Under the pieces are notes generated by a model, which did not search any database, had not been told where the DNA came from, and saw nothing but the letters and a program-made list of their open reading frames with translations. A program made the translations under genes and the position numbers. A stretch of DNA of 64,000 nt from Mauremys mutica (taxonomy: Eukaryota > Chordata > Testudines > Geoemydidae): NCBI RefSeq assembly GCF_020497125.1, contig NC_059081.1, forward strand, positions 60,780,768 to 60,844,767, written 5' to 3'. Below are positions 22,481 through 34,968 of the stretch, in pieces (the first letter of the stretch is position 1; the number at the start of each line of letters is the position of its first letter).

Positions 22481-24649
22481 AGTCTCTTTAAAGTAAACAT
22501 TCCACCATCGCTTCACAAAACGCAGGCTGACCTGACAAAGCAACATCCTGCTTCCATTGTGGGTCCGTGATCATTTAATTAATGAACATGATCACTGAGC
22601 CTGCTTTAACCCTTACAGTTTCTACCTTGTGTACTCTAAATCCAGTTATAATGACCACCCTTGGATCAAGCTATCAGATAGAAACTTGGGATTAGCATTC
22701 GTCAGTGCCCACTGTCCAAGGAAATAGGGGGTTCTCACCCTTCTGAACTCGACACCCCTGTAACTATGCATCATGACTCCTGGCAACACTTCAAATCTAG
22801 CATCAAATGATTCAACGGGATATGATTTCTTCTGTTAGAATGAGTCCTTCAGCCTCATTCCTAAAATCAGAATGACCTAATGCAGCTAAAACACAATCTG
22901 ATTAGAACTCTACCCTGGAAATAAAACAAAACAAAAACAAAAGAGAGAAGTGAAGAGGATCTAAATATAAAATATCATTTTATCACCACCACACTTATTA
23001 TAAGACTTATCAGCCTGCAAATGAAAACAACATTCCACGCCCTGGGCTCTTTGCACTATTTTCACCCTAAATGAATGACTTCCCCGCACCCCCACCCTAC
23101 CAGAATATATTCTGGCCTCCTTCAGTCCACTATAGAAATAAGTCCCCATGTTCATTCAATTAAGGGACTGTATAACCAAGGCTGGATCCAGCTCATTACT
23201 GGTATTTCATGCCACAGACATCGAGGAGACACCTTCGCTGTACGCCAGCTCTGAGCTTGTTGAGTGTCAGCGCCGAGGATAATGTCAGTGAGTGCGAAAC
23301 TGATGTTATCAACACGTTTTCACTGATCGCTGAGCTAAACTGGCAGATGTCGAAGCAAAACCCGTCTCTGACAACTGGAAATTTGAAATAATTAATTATC
23401 TTAAGCGCACATACTATCTACAAGGACAAAAAAATGTGCCCCTCGGTGTCCAATATCCTACTAAGTGTGAGTAGCTAACCACATGGAACTTGGCATGTAA
23501 TGGGTTAATTATTTCATAAATACTTACCCTGCCTTCCTGATTCTTAAAGACTCTGCATTCCCTTCAAGGTCAGTAAATTCTAATTAGTGCAAGTGGAAAT
23601 TAAGGACCCCCTCCCCAATTCAGCATAGCATCTAGGTAGGTGCTTTGCTGAATCAGTGCCAAAATTGTTAAACCGAAACATTCATATTTTATCTTTGTTT
23701 AATTTACTTCTCCTTTATTTTTGTCTTTGTTGTTTTGTACAATAATTGGCATTCACACCCAGGAGTGCTTGTGCACTCAGTTAATCAGGAAACAGTAACA
23801 ATACCATGTAACAGACCCGGCCAATCGCAACTAGCCAATTCAGCTCAAAATACATTCAAGGTCAATCTAGAGGGTTTAAAATATGTGACAATTGGGGCCT
23901 TTCCTAATCAGAAATATTGGAACCAGTGCACTGATATACTTTCACCAACGCAAACCCCTAATGCTGATGTGCTGGACTGGTGCTAAAATGGGGTTTATAC
24001 TGATGCAGCTTAATCCAGTAACTTTCTAGAGTAAACCACGCAGAGTAAACCCTGCCGAGCATTGATGTGGGCACATCTATGTGAGGGGTTTTCACTGCAC
24101 CATCACTGCTCCATCAGCACAACCACTTTGTCTAACGTGGACTGAGCCTTAATTTCCAATGCAGAGAACATCTGGTCATGGATATTCTGTGAGCAGGAAA
24201 AGATGCTAAATTCATTTGATAAATTATTCACTGTGAATTGTTCGCTCGTCTCTAAACGTGAGCCCTGCACAAGTCTGGCTGACTGATCTGCTGGGAGAGG
24301 TTGCCTGCAACAGAGTTTGATCCTTGAAAAGATCTGCAGGCTGCTCAGAAGAAAGAGACTAACAGCGACATCCATGAGAGGAAAGCTCTGTGCAAAAGGG
24401 CGGCAGGGTTTTTTAGCTTCCATTTTAAGCTTCTTTAAAGCGTAGTCGAGAATAGCCCTCGGCTGTTTAGACTGAACTCTTCGAGCCTTTTCAACTGAAT
24501 TTAGTGCCAGTGAGAAGGGCCCATTTGACAGCTGTGAACCAGAAGTTCTCTACACAGCGGTAGTGATGTGCTAGCCAGCACCAAACTATACTAACCAATA
24601 CCCCAAAAAGGAATAAAATGGACCCCTAACTAGAATAAGATACTTTGGA
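22481..24649. other. Intergenic, mostly nothing assignable
   Basis: No gene seen over 2.2 kb. About 23605-23665 (caattcagcatagcatct, gctttgctgaatcagtgcc) is a diverged palindromic repeat. About 23990-24150 has phrases (tttatactgatgcagc, tctaacgtggactgagcc) that may be a decayed GTCTACAC-type element. The rest is AT-leaning and unremarkable. Confidence 0.35.
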
Positions 24650-24728
24650 GCAGATCTTCAGCTGGTGTAAATTGGCTAATTTCAGTGGCGCTAAGCTGAT
24701 TTCCACCGGCTGAGGGAGGATCTGGCCC
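24650..24728. repeat. Short palindromic repeat family P, copy 3
   Basis: gcagatcttcagctggtgta on the left, ccggctgagggaggatctgg on the right, with aattggctaatttcagtggc between. Same architecture as copies 1 and 2. Confidence 0.65.
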
Positions 24729-24866
24729 ACCGTGCAGGAGCAGTATACTGACCATTCGCAGACAGGTTTGCCTCCAGGCATATTGGGAAGCAGACGAAGG
24801 GTGCTGGAGGCACCACAATCCAGCACTGGAGTGAGTGTAGACAGACACCATCCTAGTAGGAGCCTG

Positions 24867-25629
24867 TGAAGGGGAACACTCACTGCCCGTGTTGCCTAGG
24901 GGCCAGGCAGGGGTGCTGCAGGTAGCCTTCCTCCTGGGCTTCCCTCACTATAGCTCCACCCTGTGGTGATCCATCCCTTGTTTGTGACTCAGCCCTCGGG
25001 CCACGTCAAACGGTCCAGTCCACCCCTTTCGGGGTACACACACATACACACAAAAATATGTCCAATAACGGGAAAGTTCAGCTGCCTGCACGGGCTTCCT
25101 CCTTAGGTCAGAGACTTGGGGCCTGGAGCCTTGTGTGTTCAGGGCCTTCCCCAGCTGGGTTCCCTGCTGAGGGAACTGGCTCCTATCATCGTGCCCTCGT
25201 TCAGGTTTGGTAGGGGAGCCTGGCCCCACCCTCTCCACTGGGTGCCAAGCCAGGGCCCAATGGTGGGCAACTAAGTCCTGCACCTAGGGGCACTAAGCGG
25301 CTGCCTTCCGGGCTCACTTCCTAGCAGAGTCCCCTTTTCCCCACAGGGTAAATTAGAGCACGGAACATGAAACCAAGTTTCTGACCTTCCAAAGCCATCT
25401 CCTTCACAGGCTTGCTTCAGTATTGCCAGGTCTCAGGCAACAACCGTGCCTCCTTCCCAAGCACACAGATCTGCTCCCTTCCACTGGCTGCCTGCCTCTG
25501 AGCTGCTTCTGCTTCCCTTTGTCAGCTCCCACTCCAGCGTGCACAGACACCGCTGGACAGGACTGCCTGGGGCCAGAGCTGCTCGTTAACCCCACAGCCT
25601 CCAGTGTGGGGTTTGTATGCCCCACCCCA
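24867..25629. mobile_element. Probable solo LTR of an LTR retroelement
   Basis: Begins TGTGAAGGGGAACACTC and ends ATGCCCCACCCCA: TG...CA ends with a loosely inverted G-rich terminus. It is flanked by a 5 bp direct repeat GAGCC (24862-24866 and 25630-25634), as expected for a target duplication. Length 763 bp, GC-rich, no coding capacity. I recognise the body (for example tgttgcctaggggccaggca) as an abundant turtle repeat. No clear TATA box or poly(A) signal was seen, so orientation is not assigned. A 5 bp duplication can match by chance, hence the moderate confidence. Confidence 0.5.
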
Positions 25630-25634
25630 GAGCC

Positions 25635-26112
25635 CCAAGAGGAGTTCTGCCTCAGGCAGCCCTGCAGGAGGCACAGTGTTCTCAGGAGCCCCCGGGTGGG
25701 GAAGGGCACACACAAGAATTAGGCTGCTGGGGAGCAGAGGGATATGGGTGAAGGCACAAAAGTCAGGCTTCCAGGGCAGCGAGGTGGGGGGCACAAGGGC
25801 TACTCGATTCCTGGGGAGAAGGAGGGAGCCCAAAGGTTAGTCTCCTCCTACCTCCTCCCCGCTCACACACCAGGAGAATGAACGAGACCCGTCTGGCTGG
25901 AAGTCAGCAAGCAATTCTTGTCTGTGCTTTGGGTGAGTGAGAAAATGTTACTGAAGGCACCAACGTAGGAGTGGACACATGGAAACAATGGCCACCAAAA
26001 TCTAGTTACGTACATCACAAGAACTGAACTGCCTCGAATGGGCTCATTGTCTCCAATGGATAGGCTGTGTTTCCAACACCACCCGGCACTCTGTTCCCCA
26101 GGGCTTTCTGAC
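25635..26112. other. Intergenic, nothing assignable
   Basis: GC-leaning sequence without recognisable gene or repeat. Confidence 0.35.
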
Positions 26113-26605
26113 TAGGGCTGGGCAGGAAAATGCAGTTTTCCCATCTCACAAAAATCTCATAAATTGTGAAAAAAAAATCCTGCCCAAATCAGGATGGAAA
26201 GTTGAAATTCTGAAAATTTTCATGCAGTGACAAATAAAAAAAATAATGTGGTTCCACTCTATCAAAGCATTTCATTTCCAGTTTTCCTTTTAAATTTTTT
26301 TTATTATTATTATTTTATTTTTGGTCTAGAGATTTACTCAAATTTCAAAACGAAAAGTCATTTTGACTTGAAAACCCCAAAATGCTCATTTAGAAAAATG
26401 TCAAAACCGAATGTTTGAACAAATTTCAAAACTCCTCCCCTTCCCCCCCCCAAAAAAAGGTGTTTTTGAATTCGGAGATTCATCAAAACCAACGCTGCTT
26501 TGCAAACAGTTTCGGTTTCAACAAGTTGGCATCTTTCAGCCAAAAAAACCCCAAAAAACAGTTTGTCAAAAAATTCCTCACCGGCTCTGTTTCTGAGCAA
26601 CAAGG
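26113..26605. mobile_element. AT-rich MITE-like family, copy 1
   Basis: Begins actagggctgggcaggaaaa and continues with dense A/T runs mixing tttcaaaac, gaaattctgaaaatttt and similar motifs on both strands. The same style is found at 34969 and 60050, where the opposite end reads ccagctctacc or gaccagccct. So the family appears to have GGGCTGG / CCAGCCC ends. Non-coding. Right end uncertain. Confidence 0.5.
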
Positions 26606-26904
26606 CTTGACCACTTGCTTTCCTTAATGGAGGAGATGGCTTTTAGGCCTTGAGCCAATGTCCACTGAAGTCAATGTGGAGGCTTAACAGAATAATAAGA
26701 GTAAGAAGAGTTATTAAAAGTTTTTAAAAGCAAAATCCCTGTTTATGTTTTCTTAGAAGAAGAAAACACACCCACAAATAAAAAATACATGGAAACAAAT
26801 ACATTAATTAATGAAATTCAATAGAAGAGTGGATAGGAACTGGATGAGTCATGATACATATGGTCTTCTGAATCATGTTGCCTTTACTACCATTGGGACA
26901 CATC

Positions 26905-27005
26905 CTGATGGCAGTATAATGGAGATCGAGATATTTACCTTCTTGTGCAAAATGCTTTGCGATCTGGAGATGAAAAGCTTTATATAAGAGCTATTATTCC
27001 TCCAT
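26905..27005 (+). mobile_element. MIR/L2-type 3' tail fragment, sense
   Basis: tgctttgcgatctggagatg, aaaagctttatataagagct and attatt match the 3' part of the MIR family as seen in the better preserved split copy ending at 39738. Confidence 0.65.
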
Positions 27006-27041
27006 CGTCACAGGCAAAGGTCCCATTGAAGTCTATGGGAA

Positions 27042-27300
27042 GGCTTGTCTGCGCTAGAAATGCTTTGCTTGTATAGCTGCCAGAGCCCTCTAGTAGAGAT
27101 GCAGCATGAGCTGACAGGAGGAAGAGCTCTGTTGGCATACTTAAAAACCACCTGCTCAAACGACACTAGCTAAAAGTTGCAACTACATAGGCGGTGTTGC
27201 CAGCCTAGCTATGTCGGTTAGTGGGTGTGGTTTCTTCACACTCCTAGGCGACTATGCCAGCAGAACTTTGTGGTGGAGACTAAGCTAGAGTTTTGCCTAG
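27042..27300. mobile_element. MITE-like element with GTCTGCGC start
   Basis: Begins ggcttgtctgcgctagaaat, with internal ctagctatgtcggttag and cagcctagctatg motifs, ending near gactaagctagag. The start fits the GTCTACAC-type families; the right end is not certain. Confidence 0.4.
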
Positions 27301-27416
27301 GGATTTGTTAGCATAATCAACAGATGACATTTCTGGTGACATTGAGAGGAAAAGCATTCATACAAGAAGAGTTGTGAGCCAAAGTCTCTCCCTTTCTACA
27401 GTATGTAAAGCAACAT

Positions 27417-28145
27417 GTGGCACTCTGCCAGCTGTGCCTTCTTTCTAACCAGGGAGGTTTTGCATAATTAATCATGAAAACACATTCTGTGACCTGAACA
27501 AAAAATCTGGCCTCTTCCCAAGTGCCATATGTCAAGCAGTTATGTACAGTCTGTGACACTGTACAAAATCCAGGACTCTGCCAGCACGCTGTGCCGAGCA
27601 ATCAAAGTGGGTGTGAGTCATCACGGCCACGTTATGCAAAATCCGGGACTCTGCCAGTTTGTTGCACAGACCCATTGGAATGCCCATTAGGGAATCACGA
27701 AAACACATCTGTAAGTGTTGAAAAGGTTTCGGGACCCTGCTGGTTGTGCAGCACCAGCCAATCAGAACATGCATAACCAATCAGGAAAACACATCCCGTG
27801 ATCTGAGCAAACCTCTGGGCCCCTCCACCATGCTAACACGTCAACCAGTGACAGCGTGCATGACAAATCCTGAAACACATTCTGTGACAGGGTATGAAAT
27901 GCTGGACACTGCCAGTGCCCCACGCGTACCAGGCACAGCAAGCATGACTAATCGTGAAGCAGATGTTGTGACATTTCTGGGCTCTGCCAGAGTCCCATGC
28001 AAGCCAACTGGGATGTGCCAGTGAATAATGAATCAAGGGGCTGCATTTGGTGAGTATCTCGCACTCTGCCAGCGGGCTGTGCCAGTCAATCAAAGGGGCA
28101 TGACAAATCGTGATACACGGTCCATGACACGTTTTTAAAATATCC
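27417..28145. repeat. Diverged tandem repeat (about 9 units, 69-87 bp period)
   Basis: Successive units carry the anchor gactctgccag or a variant at about 27423, 27507, 27576, 27649, 27735, 27820, 27907, 27982 and 28064, giving spacings of 84, 69, 73, 86, 85, 87, 75 and 82. Within a unit the order is tctgccag, a gctgtgccag-like segment, ccaatcaa, gcatgacaaatc, gtgaaacacattctgtgac and a short spacer. Units are strongly diverged, so this is an old minisatellite. No protein frame is conserved between units. Confidence 0.8.
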
Positions 28146-28368
28146 TGGATTCACAATCCAGAATTCGGCGGTTTTGCTTGTTCTTGTTCTTTTTTCCTTT
28201 CCTTTTTTTTTTAAACTTGCCATGGAATGTGCTTTTTGATTTGCCACGCTCACTTTGCTACCACATCTGCTACCAAACTGAAAACGCGCTGCTGGACAGC
28301 TATACAGGACAACAATATTCTAGTCCTAGTCTCATCGGTTACCTTTCCCAAGTAATCTCAGCACTAAC

Positions 28369-29040
28369 ATCATAGACTTTAAGGCCAGAAGGGACCATCA
28401 TGACCATCTAGTCTCACCTCCTGCACAACGCAGGCCACAGAACCTTGCCCACCCACTCCTGAAATAGACCCCTAACCTCTGGCTGAGTTACTGAAGTCCT
28501 CAAATTATGATTTAAAGACTTCAAGTTACAGAGAATCCACATTTACACTCATTTAAACCTGTGAGTGACCCATGCCCCATGCTGCAGAGGAACATGAAAA
28601 CCCCCAGGGTCTCTGCCAATCTGACCCAAGGGAAAACACCTTCCTGACCCCAAATACGGTGATCAGTTAGACCCTGAGCATGCGGGCAAGACTCACCAGA
28701 CAGATACCTGGGAAAGAATTCTCTGTAGTAACTCAGAGCCCTCCCCATCTAGTGTCCCATAACCGGCCGTTGGAAATAGTTGCTGCTAGCAGTCACAGAT
28801 CGGGTATATGCCATGGTAGGCAGTCTCATCATATCATGCCCTCCATAAACTTAGCAAGCTCAGACTTGAAGCCAGTTAGGTTTTTTGCCCCCACTGCTCC
28901 CCTTGGAAGACTGTTCCAGAACTTCACTCCTCTGATGGTTAGACACCATTCTGCTATAAGGGGCCAAATGTGGAGGTCCACACTCAGGCTTTCATCAATC
29001 CTTCCTCAACTAAACTTCCTTTGAAGTCAAGGTCTGTTGG
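28369..29040 (-). mobile_element. CR1-type LINE 3' region, antisense
   Basis: Starts catagactttaaggccagaa and gggaccatcatgaccatcta, the reverse of the CR1 subfamily tail. It continues for over 600 bases through conserved phrases of the same repeat: tgctgcagaggaacatgaaa, aattctctgtagtaactcag, cttggaagactgttccagaa and cctctgatggttagacacc. This is the 3' non-coding part with the end of the coding region. No intact frame. Confidence 0.8.
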
Positions 29041-29044
29041 GTTT

Positions 29045-29305
29045 TGGGCTGATATTTTCAAAGCTGGGTGCCCAAAACTAGGAACCTAAAGACTAATTAA
29101 AGAGGCCCTAAATTAAAGAGGCCCAATTTTCAGATGCACTAAGGGGAGAGTTTTGAAGGCACAAAGCAGACTTTCAATAGGAATTGAGGGCCAGATTTTT
29201 AAAGGTATTTAGGAACCTAACTCTCATTGATTTCAATGGGAGTTCGGCACCTACATACCTTGAAAAATCTGGCCCTGGGTGCCTTTGAAAATCATCCCAA
29301 ACCCA
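29045..29305. repeat. Palindromic interspersed repeat (ttttcaaag / ctttgaaaat ends)
   Basis: Left gatattttcaaagctgggtg, right gggtgcctttgaaaatcatc. Inner arms are gggccagatttttaaaggta and taccttgaaaaatctggccc, around a centre gatttcaatggg. Nested inverted repeats. A relative is at 32081. Confidence 0.6.
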
Positions 29306-32080
29306 TTTGTCTCTCCTGGGGCCAGCCTTTAAAGAAGCTATAAGCAGCACAGCTGGGAACCTCTTAATTCCTAGTGCCTGCATTAATCCCTTCCTTACTT
29401 CTCAGGTGCATCTCAGAATGTCACAAAAGTAATTAATGAGAGTCATTGCCCATGAGAAGAGAGAGTGTATCCCATCATATTGTGCAACTGCAGTCCCAGC
29501 GTGACCTAGGCAATAATGAAGAGAAGTTAGGAGGATGGTCTGAGGCAGGCAGGCAGGGGGAGAGAGAGGGAGGCTGTGGGTTATAGGTGGAGTAGGCCAT
29601 CTTGGATTAGATAAGCAGGACCAGATTCTCTGTGCATCCACTTTATGCTGGGTGGAGAGGGAGGCTGTCACGGGGCCAGTTACAACCCTTGTTTGCTGCC
29701 TCGCCCCGGTCCTGAGAGCAGGTTAGAGCAGCCATGGGAGCTGCACCAGTTGGTAATGACTTGTAAAGGAACAGCCACTAGCTGGAGATTGCCAGAGCAC
29801 ATTGCTCTTCCCAGCCCCCGACACATGCATTCCCAGTGCCTGGAGAATCTCCATCGAGAGGCTTGCAGACAAGCCTCCGCTCCCTTTGTGCTGCCTGAGC
29901 GGAGCAGGGCAGGGAATGTGCCACAATAGGGTTCGAAACTGCAGCCCTTTAAAAGCACTAAGCTAAGAAGGAGAAAAAGGAAGAGCATCCTGAGTAGTGC
30001 TCAGCGGTTACAGCAAAAATGATCACCTGCTAACAGCAGCCTGTGTGCGGACGGGAGAGCCGCAGGGGCATGCAGACGCCAGCGTGGCACATTGTGCTTT
30101 GTTTGCAAGGGAGCAGATTTCAGTTTCATATTCACCCCCTGCTTACACACCGTGTATCTACCACACAAGCACGAGAACAGTGAGTGCGTGACCCCCACGA
30201 GGGAGCACATACGCGTCTGTGACCCGGCAGGCAGCAGAGCTAGTGGACTGGAAGGGACCATGTGCCACATTGTTTGAAGGCAAAACATTCAAATAGAATA
30301 ATTTCTCCAGAAAACAAGCCTAACCATTCTCAAAGCAGAAGGGAAGTGCAGTGCGGTCCTACACATCCCCTCACACTAGCTGTGTGAGTAGCATCCCGTC
30401 CCCCTGACCTCCCCGAAAGATACAACTCATTCTCAGTCCACCATCGCATTCTTGTTTTGGGGGAGCCAGTGGATTTCATGCCACTTCCTTGGAGATTCCT
30501 TCCACATTTGCAATGCACCTACACACATTTGGCATTGCCCCGGCCTGTTGCTACCCTTTTAGCACCAAATTAGGCCTTCCTTTCTGCTCCCACACAATGC
30601 AGAAGTACAGGTAATTGTGGGTGTCATCTTCCACTCACATCACAATTCTCTGCAGGCAATTACCATCCCTTGGACTTCTGTGGACTTGATTGCACTTGTG
30701 AACCTGGTTTTCGGACAATTCCATGCAACCAGTTTGCTAGCACAAACGGAGGCCAGCTTTTAAACACTTGGCAGGCGAGTCCAGATCTCCCAAGGCAGGT
30801 AGGCATCTCACTCCCACCTTTGCTGGAATTGTATTGATCCCAACTGGTGGCTTTTATAGGCTAGAACCTGAGCTGGGCCAAAGTTACAGTCAGTGCAGCT
30901 GAGGTGAGAGAAGGGGGATGGTGACTCTAAACCACCTTTCCGTTCCCCTGACCCTACCCTGACAGGCGACCAAAATGGCCTCAGGGAGATTTAAAGCATT
31001 TGAGGTGCTGCTTTAAATTGCACCTATTGCAGTGGTCCCCACTGGGGAATGGGTCAAATGCCATGTGCTCTTTCCCATCCGCTCTGATCCCTGGCACACC
31101 CCTTGCCCCAGAGTCGACACTACCCCTGTACTGAGAGGCCAGCTGTGTCAGATCTCCAGCATCAGAGAATTGCTGCTCCCAGAGGAACCTTCCGGCAGCT
31201 TTCCACAGAACTGGTGGTGTCAAGGCCGAGAATGGGGCCTGTGTCTGGTCTGCAGCGCTAGTTCCTGTGTCATGACACATTAGGCTCCTTTATCTGTGAG
31301 TGGGTGTTTGCTTTACGTGAGAGTCACACGCTCGGTCCTCGCACGAGGGGAGGTAGGATCTTGCCCTTATTTTGTTCCGCTTTACCATGAAAATGACTTT
31401 TGAAAGAGTATTATTAAAAAATCCCACACCTATTTTTTTCCGCCAGCAGCAGCGATCCAGGATAATGAACTGCTGAGACTGTCATTCAAAGAGTTCTTAA
31501 TGACAGTATTCACTGTCTGTGTGTGTGTGTGGCAACGGCGGCTCTCAAACCTCTCATTATGAATCATTTTCAAGATGTTTTGACTATTATCCGCTACACA
31601 GAGAAACTCACTGTTAATTGCCTATTTCCAGAGCCCAAACTGTCCAAAACAGGATATAGACTCTAGCTAGATTATGGGAACCAAAACCCAACAGTGAGAT
31701 CCTCAGCATTACCCCAGCCCTGTAAAGTCACATAAAAGGGCTGGAATGGCATCAAAGCCCATGCTCCAGCCAGGGGAGGACTCTGCAGAGACAACCATAC
31801 GCTGTCTTCCACCCATCTCCTGGCATGGGGGGTGGGAGGGTTTTGTCAGGGCAGGGCTATGGCACACAGCAACTGGAGATTGTGGACAGTGTTGTGGACC
31901 ATAGGGCAGCGCCAGGGAGGCTGCAGTGATTTAGGCTCCTAGGGATCTCTATGTTATGCCCAGAGCCTTCCCAGCCTCTGAAGCAGCCCAGGATTGGGAG
32001 GGTGCAAAGGTGACTTAAAAAGACGCCTTCTCCACCCTCTCCCCTGAGCTGCAGATCCTGGGTCACAGAAGCTCATGCCA
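29306..32080. other. Intergenic, nothing assignable over 2.8 kb
   Basis: No gene, named repeat or array seen. A short (TG)n run lies at about 31518-31531. About 31380-31640 is AT-leaning, repeat-free sequence that could be conserved non-coding DNA. Reading frames (up to 114 residues) have no family resemblance. Confidence 0.35.
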
Positions 32081-32235
32081 CATTTTCAAACCTGCGTACG
32101 TAGAGTTAGGCACCTATATCCATATTTAGTCACCTAAATATCAATGGCCTCATTTTTAGAAGTGCTAAGCACAGACAAATTCCGTTGAAGCCAATGAGAG
32201 CTATAGGTGCCAAATACTTTTGAAAACCAGGCTAT
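32081..32235. repeat. Palindromic interspersed repeat, relative of 29045
   Basis: cacattttcaaacctgcgta on the left and gccaaatacttttgaaaacc on the right, with taggcacctatatccat and gagctataggtgccaaa as inner inverted arms. Confidence 0.55.
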
Positions 32236-32269
32236 TTTATGTAATAAATCATGAATAATAAATAAATAT

Positions 32270-32440
32270 ATAATATTTTGTTCTCACATAGCACTTTCAT
32301 CCAAAGATCTCAAAGCACTTGCTAAAGGAAGGTCAGTATCCTTATGCCCATTTTATAGATGGGGAAACTGAGGCACAGCTGACTTGCTGTGACTTGACCG
32401 AGGTCACCCTGTAAGTCAGTGTTAGAGCCATGAATAGTAT
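32270..32440 (-). mobile_element. MIR-type CORE-SINE, antisense
   Basis: atttttgttctcac-type tail side, then tctcaaagcacttgctaaag, ccttatgcccattttatag, atggggaaactgaggcacag and ccgaggtcaccctgtaag: the reverse complement of the MIR CORE. Clear copy. Confidence 0.88.
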
Positions 32441-33624
32441 CTTGGCACCCTGACTGAGGTATCTTGGTGTGAGATTTTCAAAAGGGCTCAGAAGCGACCT
32501 TTTTGACTAGTAAGTGTTACAAACTCTGGGGAGCAGAGTTAGATCAACAATGAGCACTTCTGAAACTCCTCCCTTCATGTGGCTATAGGAACTTAACTAT
32601 CAGCATCACAGTTTGGACATTTTGTCCTGTCTTCCTTGTTGTTCTTTTGTGGGGGATACGTCCTTTGAGCTGTCCTCCCCTAGTCGTCCATCCTTTTCCT
32701 CTCCTTCGGGTCCATGTTTCAGGATCACAGTCCTTTCATCTCAACATCGGTAATTGGCAGCCCAACAGTGCATCTTCTGAACCTCCAGCAAGTTCGCCTT
32801 CTCCTCTAGGACTGAGGGAGGAACGATGCCTTTTATTTCATGCTGAAGCACGTGACAATGTGATGTGGTTGGGAAAGTTCAGGATTCCAGTAGAAGGTAA
32901 TTCTCTTGGTGGGGAATAAAGGACTGGGCTGCTCGGTCCTATTGTTTAGTCTATTTACAGTATGGCCACAGTGCCACTTACCGTTTTCAGCCAGGACTGA
33001 TATTAAATGGCAAAAGCAGCAGGACAGCTTGCCGAGCTCCAGAAAGTATCCGCATTCAAACCTCCAGCCAACCAGCAACCGCTGGCCCAAACTGCTGTGT
33101 CATTCTCTTGCTCTTCCCCAGGCACGTTCAGATCCTGGAGACCCGAGCTGTCAAGGTTTAAAATCATACACTGTCCCCTCCCAGGGCTTGATCCCGTGGG
33201 CTGCCAGGTGCTGATGAAGGCGGGGTGGCGAGGCAAAGCGCTAGCAATGAACACATGGCTTTGAGACGTGCAGTGTGCCGTCCCCATGTGCACCAGTTAG
33301 CAGAGAGGAGGGTGGCCTGCTGGGATAGAGGGAGAGAAATCGGGGGTAGGAGACAAGGTGTGGACAGGGCAAGGGGCCTTAAATGCTATCCTGGGAACAG
33401 GGCCACAAGTGCAAATGGCAGGTGCAACAGCCAGGTTCATTATCCCAAGACATACTTGAGCGCCAGGAAGAGCTGACCTGGGGCCATGAAGCCTTGTTCC
33501 TCACCACTAGCTGCTCAGTGCTTCCCAGTGCATGCTGGGTGTACACCCAGTCTCCTCCCCAGATGCCAGTTCATCGTCATCATTCTGCAGCACCCACTCA
33601 CCTCACCCCTGCTTCGCTTTAGTG
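32441..33624. other. Intergenic, nothing assignable
   Basis: No gene or named repeat. A 102-residue frame (32906-33214) overlaps frames on the other strand and shows no family resemblance. Confidence 0.35.
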
Positions 33625-33774
33625 CAGGGATTCTCAACCTGGGGCTTGCAAACAGGTTTTGGGGGGTGGGGGGCTTGATGACCCTTGATCCTTTATGGTA
33701 GGTGGGAGGCAAGTCCCAAAACTTTCTTCCTTTGTATTATGGAACTGTGGTACGGAAAAAGTTGAGAACCTCGG
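33625..33774. mobile_element. Short hAT-type MITE
   Basis: Left end cagggattctcaacctgggg and right end gaaaaagttgagaacctcgg form inverted termini of the CAGGGRTTCTCAACC type typical of hAT (Charlie-like) elements. About 150 bases, non-coding. The flanking 8-mers (ctttagtg, cccgggtt) do not match, so target duplications are decayed or my ends are off. Confidence 0.6.
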
Positions 33775-34968
33775 CCCGGGTTATTTGGATGGCAAGTAAC
33801 ACACCGTCATGCACAGCAGCCCTACTGATGGGATAGCCTTGTTCTAAAACACTCTTCCACACCCCAATTCCATGAGCTGGATGTAGGTTCACATCCCATC
33901 CCAGAGATAACATCAATATATGTACCACATCTTCCTCACTCTTGCTACGAGTGCCGGGGTCTCTTGGCCACTCTGCCATCCAGGCTGTTCGTACCATGCT
34001 CTAAGCTGCTAAAAGTCTTCCAGATGAGGAGAGTGTGTTCATGATTTGCACTGATTCTGGTTCAACTGTCAGCTACAGAGTAAGTTACACCATCTAGCTA
34101 CTGTTCTTTTCTTCTCCAGCCCCTAAGGACAGAGCCAGAAGCATGCCACCATGTCATCCACCGATTTTACTCAGAAAGTCACAGGAGGCAGCTTCTGACC
34201 CCAAAAGGTCCATACAGACTTGTTTGTTGTGTTTTGGCTTCTGGGGCCTGTGTCTAATGAACACTGTCAGGCATGTTAATGAGTCAGGAAAAGAGTCTGC
34301 CTAGAGATCTGCTCATTTGGAAGTCACCTCAGATTGCTATTAAAAATTAGCAGCAAAAGCTACAAGGTATCTGTGACATGTTTCAAGATAGATCAGGAGG
34401 CCAGAAGTTGATATATTATTTTTTCTGCTTATTTGCTAATTTTGGATTTGCATCCAAACAGCTGTTGTAACCGTCTCAGATTACCCAGGAGAAAGTTCCC
34501 TGACAGCAGAACATAGTTTACATGTAAGACTGAATAACTATACCATAATATTTCTTCTCACCACCTCTGATGGCTGGAGGTATCAGGGGCCATATGATGA
34601 CATTTGTGACTGTAAAACCTCTGACTGTTGCATTGGTGGTAACAGACAGTATGCAACATGTGAACTTTCATCCTTGGGAGCTGTATAATGATGCAAACAC
34701 AGCAGAATTATTAATTAATGGGCAATTGTAGCGGCAGCAATTTTGGGGCAGTGGACACAGATATATTTCATATACCCACTGGACAGAAGGAGCAACAGTA
34801 TGGTCCCAGCACCTCCAATAGTAGCAATGACTGGAGGAGTAGTGGTTATGCCACTTCCAAGTATAACTGTGGTGTATTCATTTCTCTCCTAGTACCAAGA
34901 GATATCTAGCACAGGTAGCCTACCAGGCTAATATCTTTACTTTGCATTTCTTTGGTTATCATTAGAGC
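33775..34968. other. Intergenic, nothing assignable
   Basis: No gene or named repeat seen in about 1.2 kb. Confidence 0.35.

Noticed and set aside
27417..28145. CRISPR-like array
   Set aside because: Units are 69-87 bp, continuously diverged, without constant repeats separated by unique spacers; the genome is eukaryotic.
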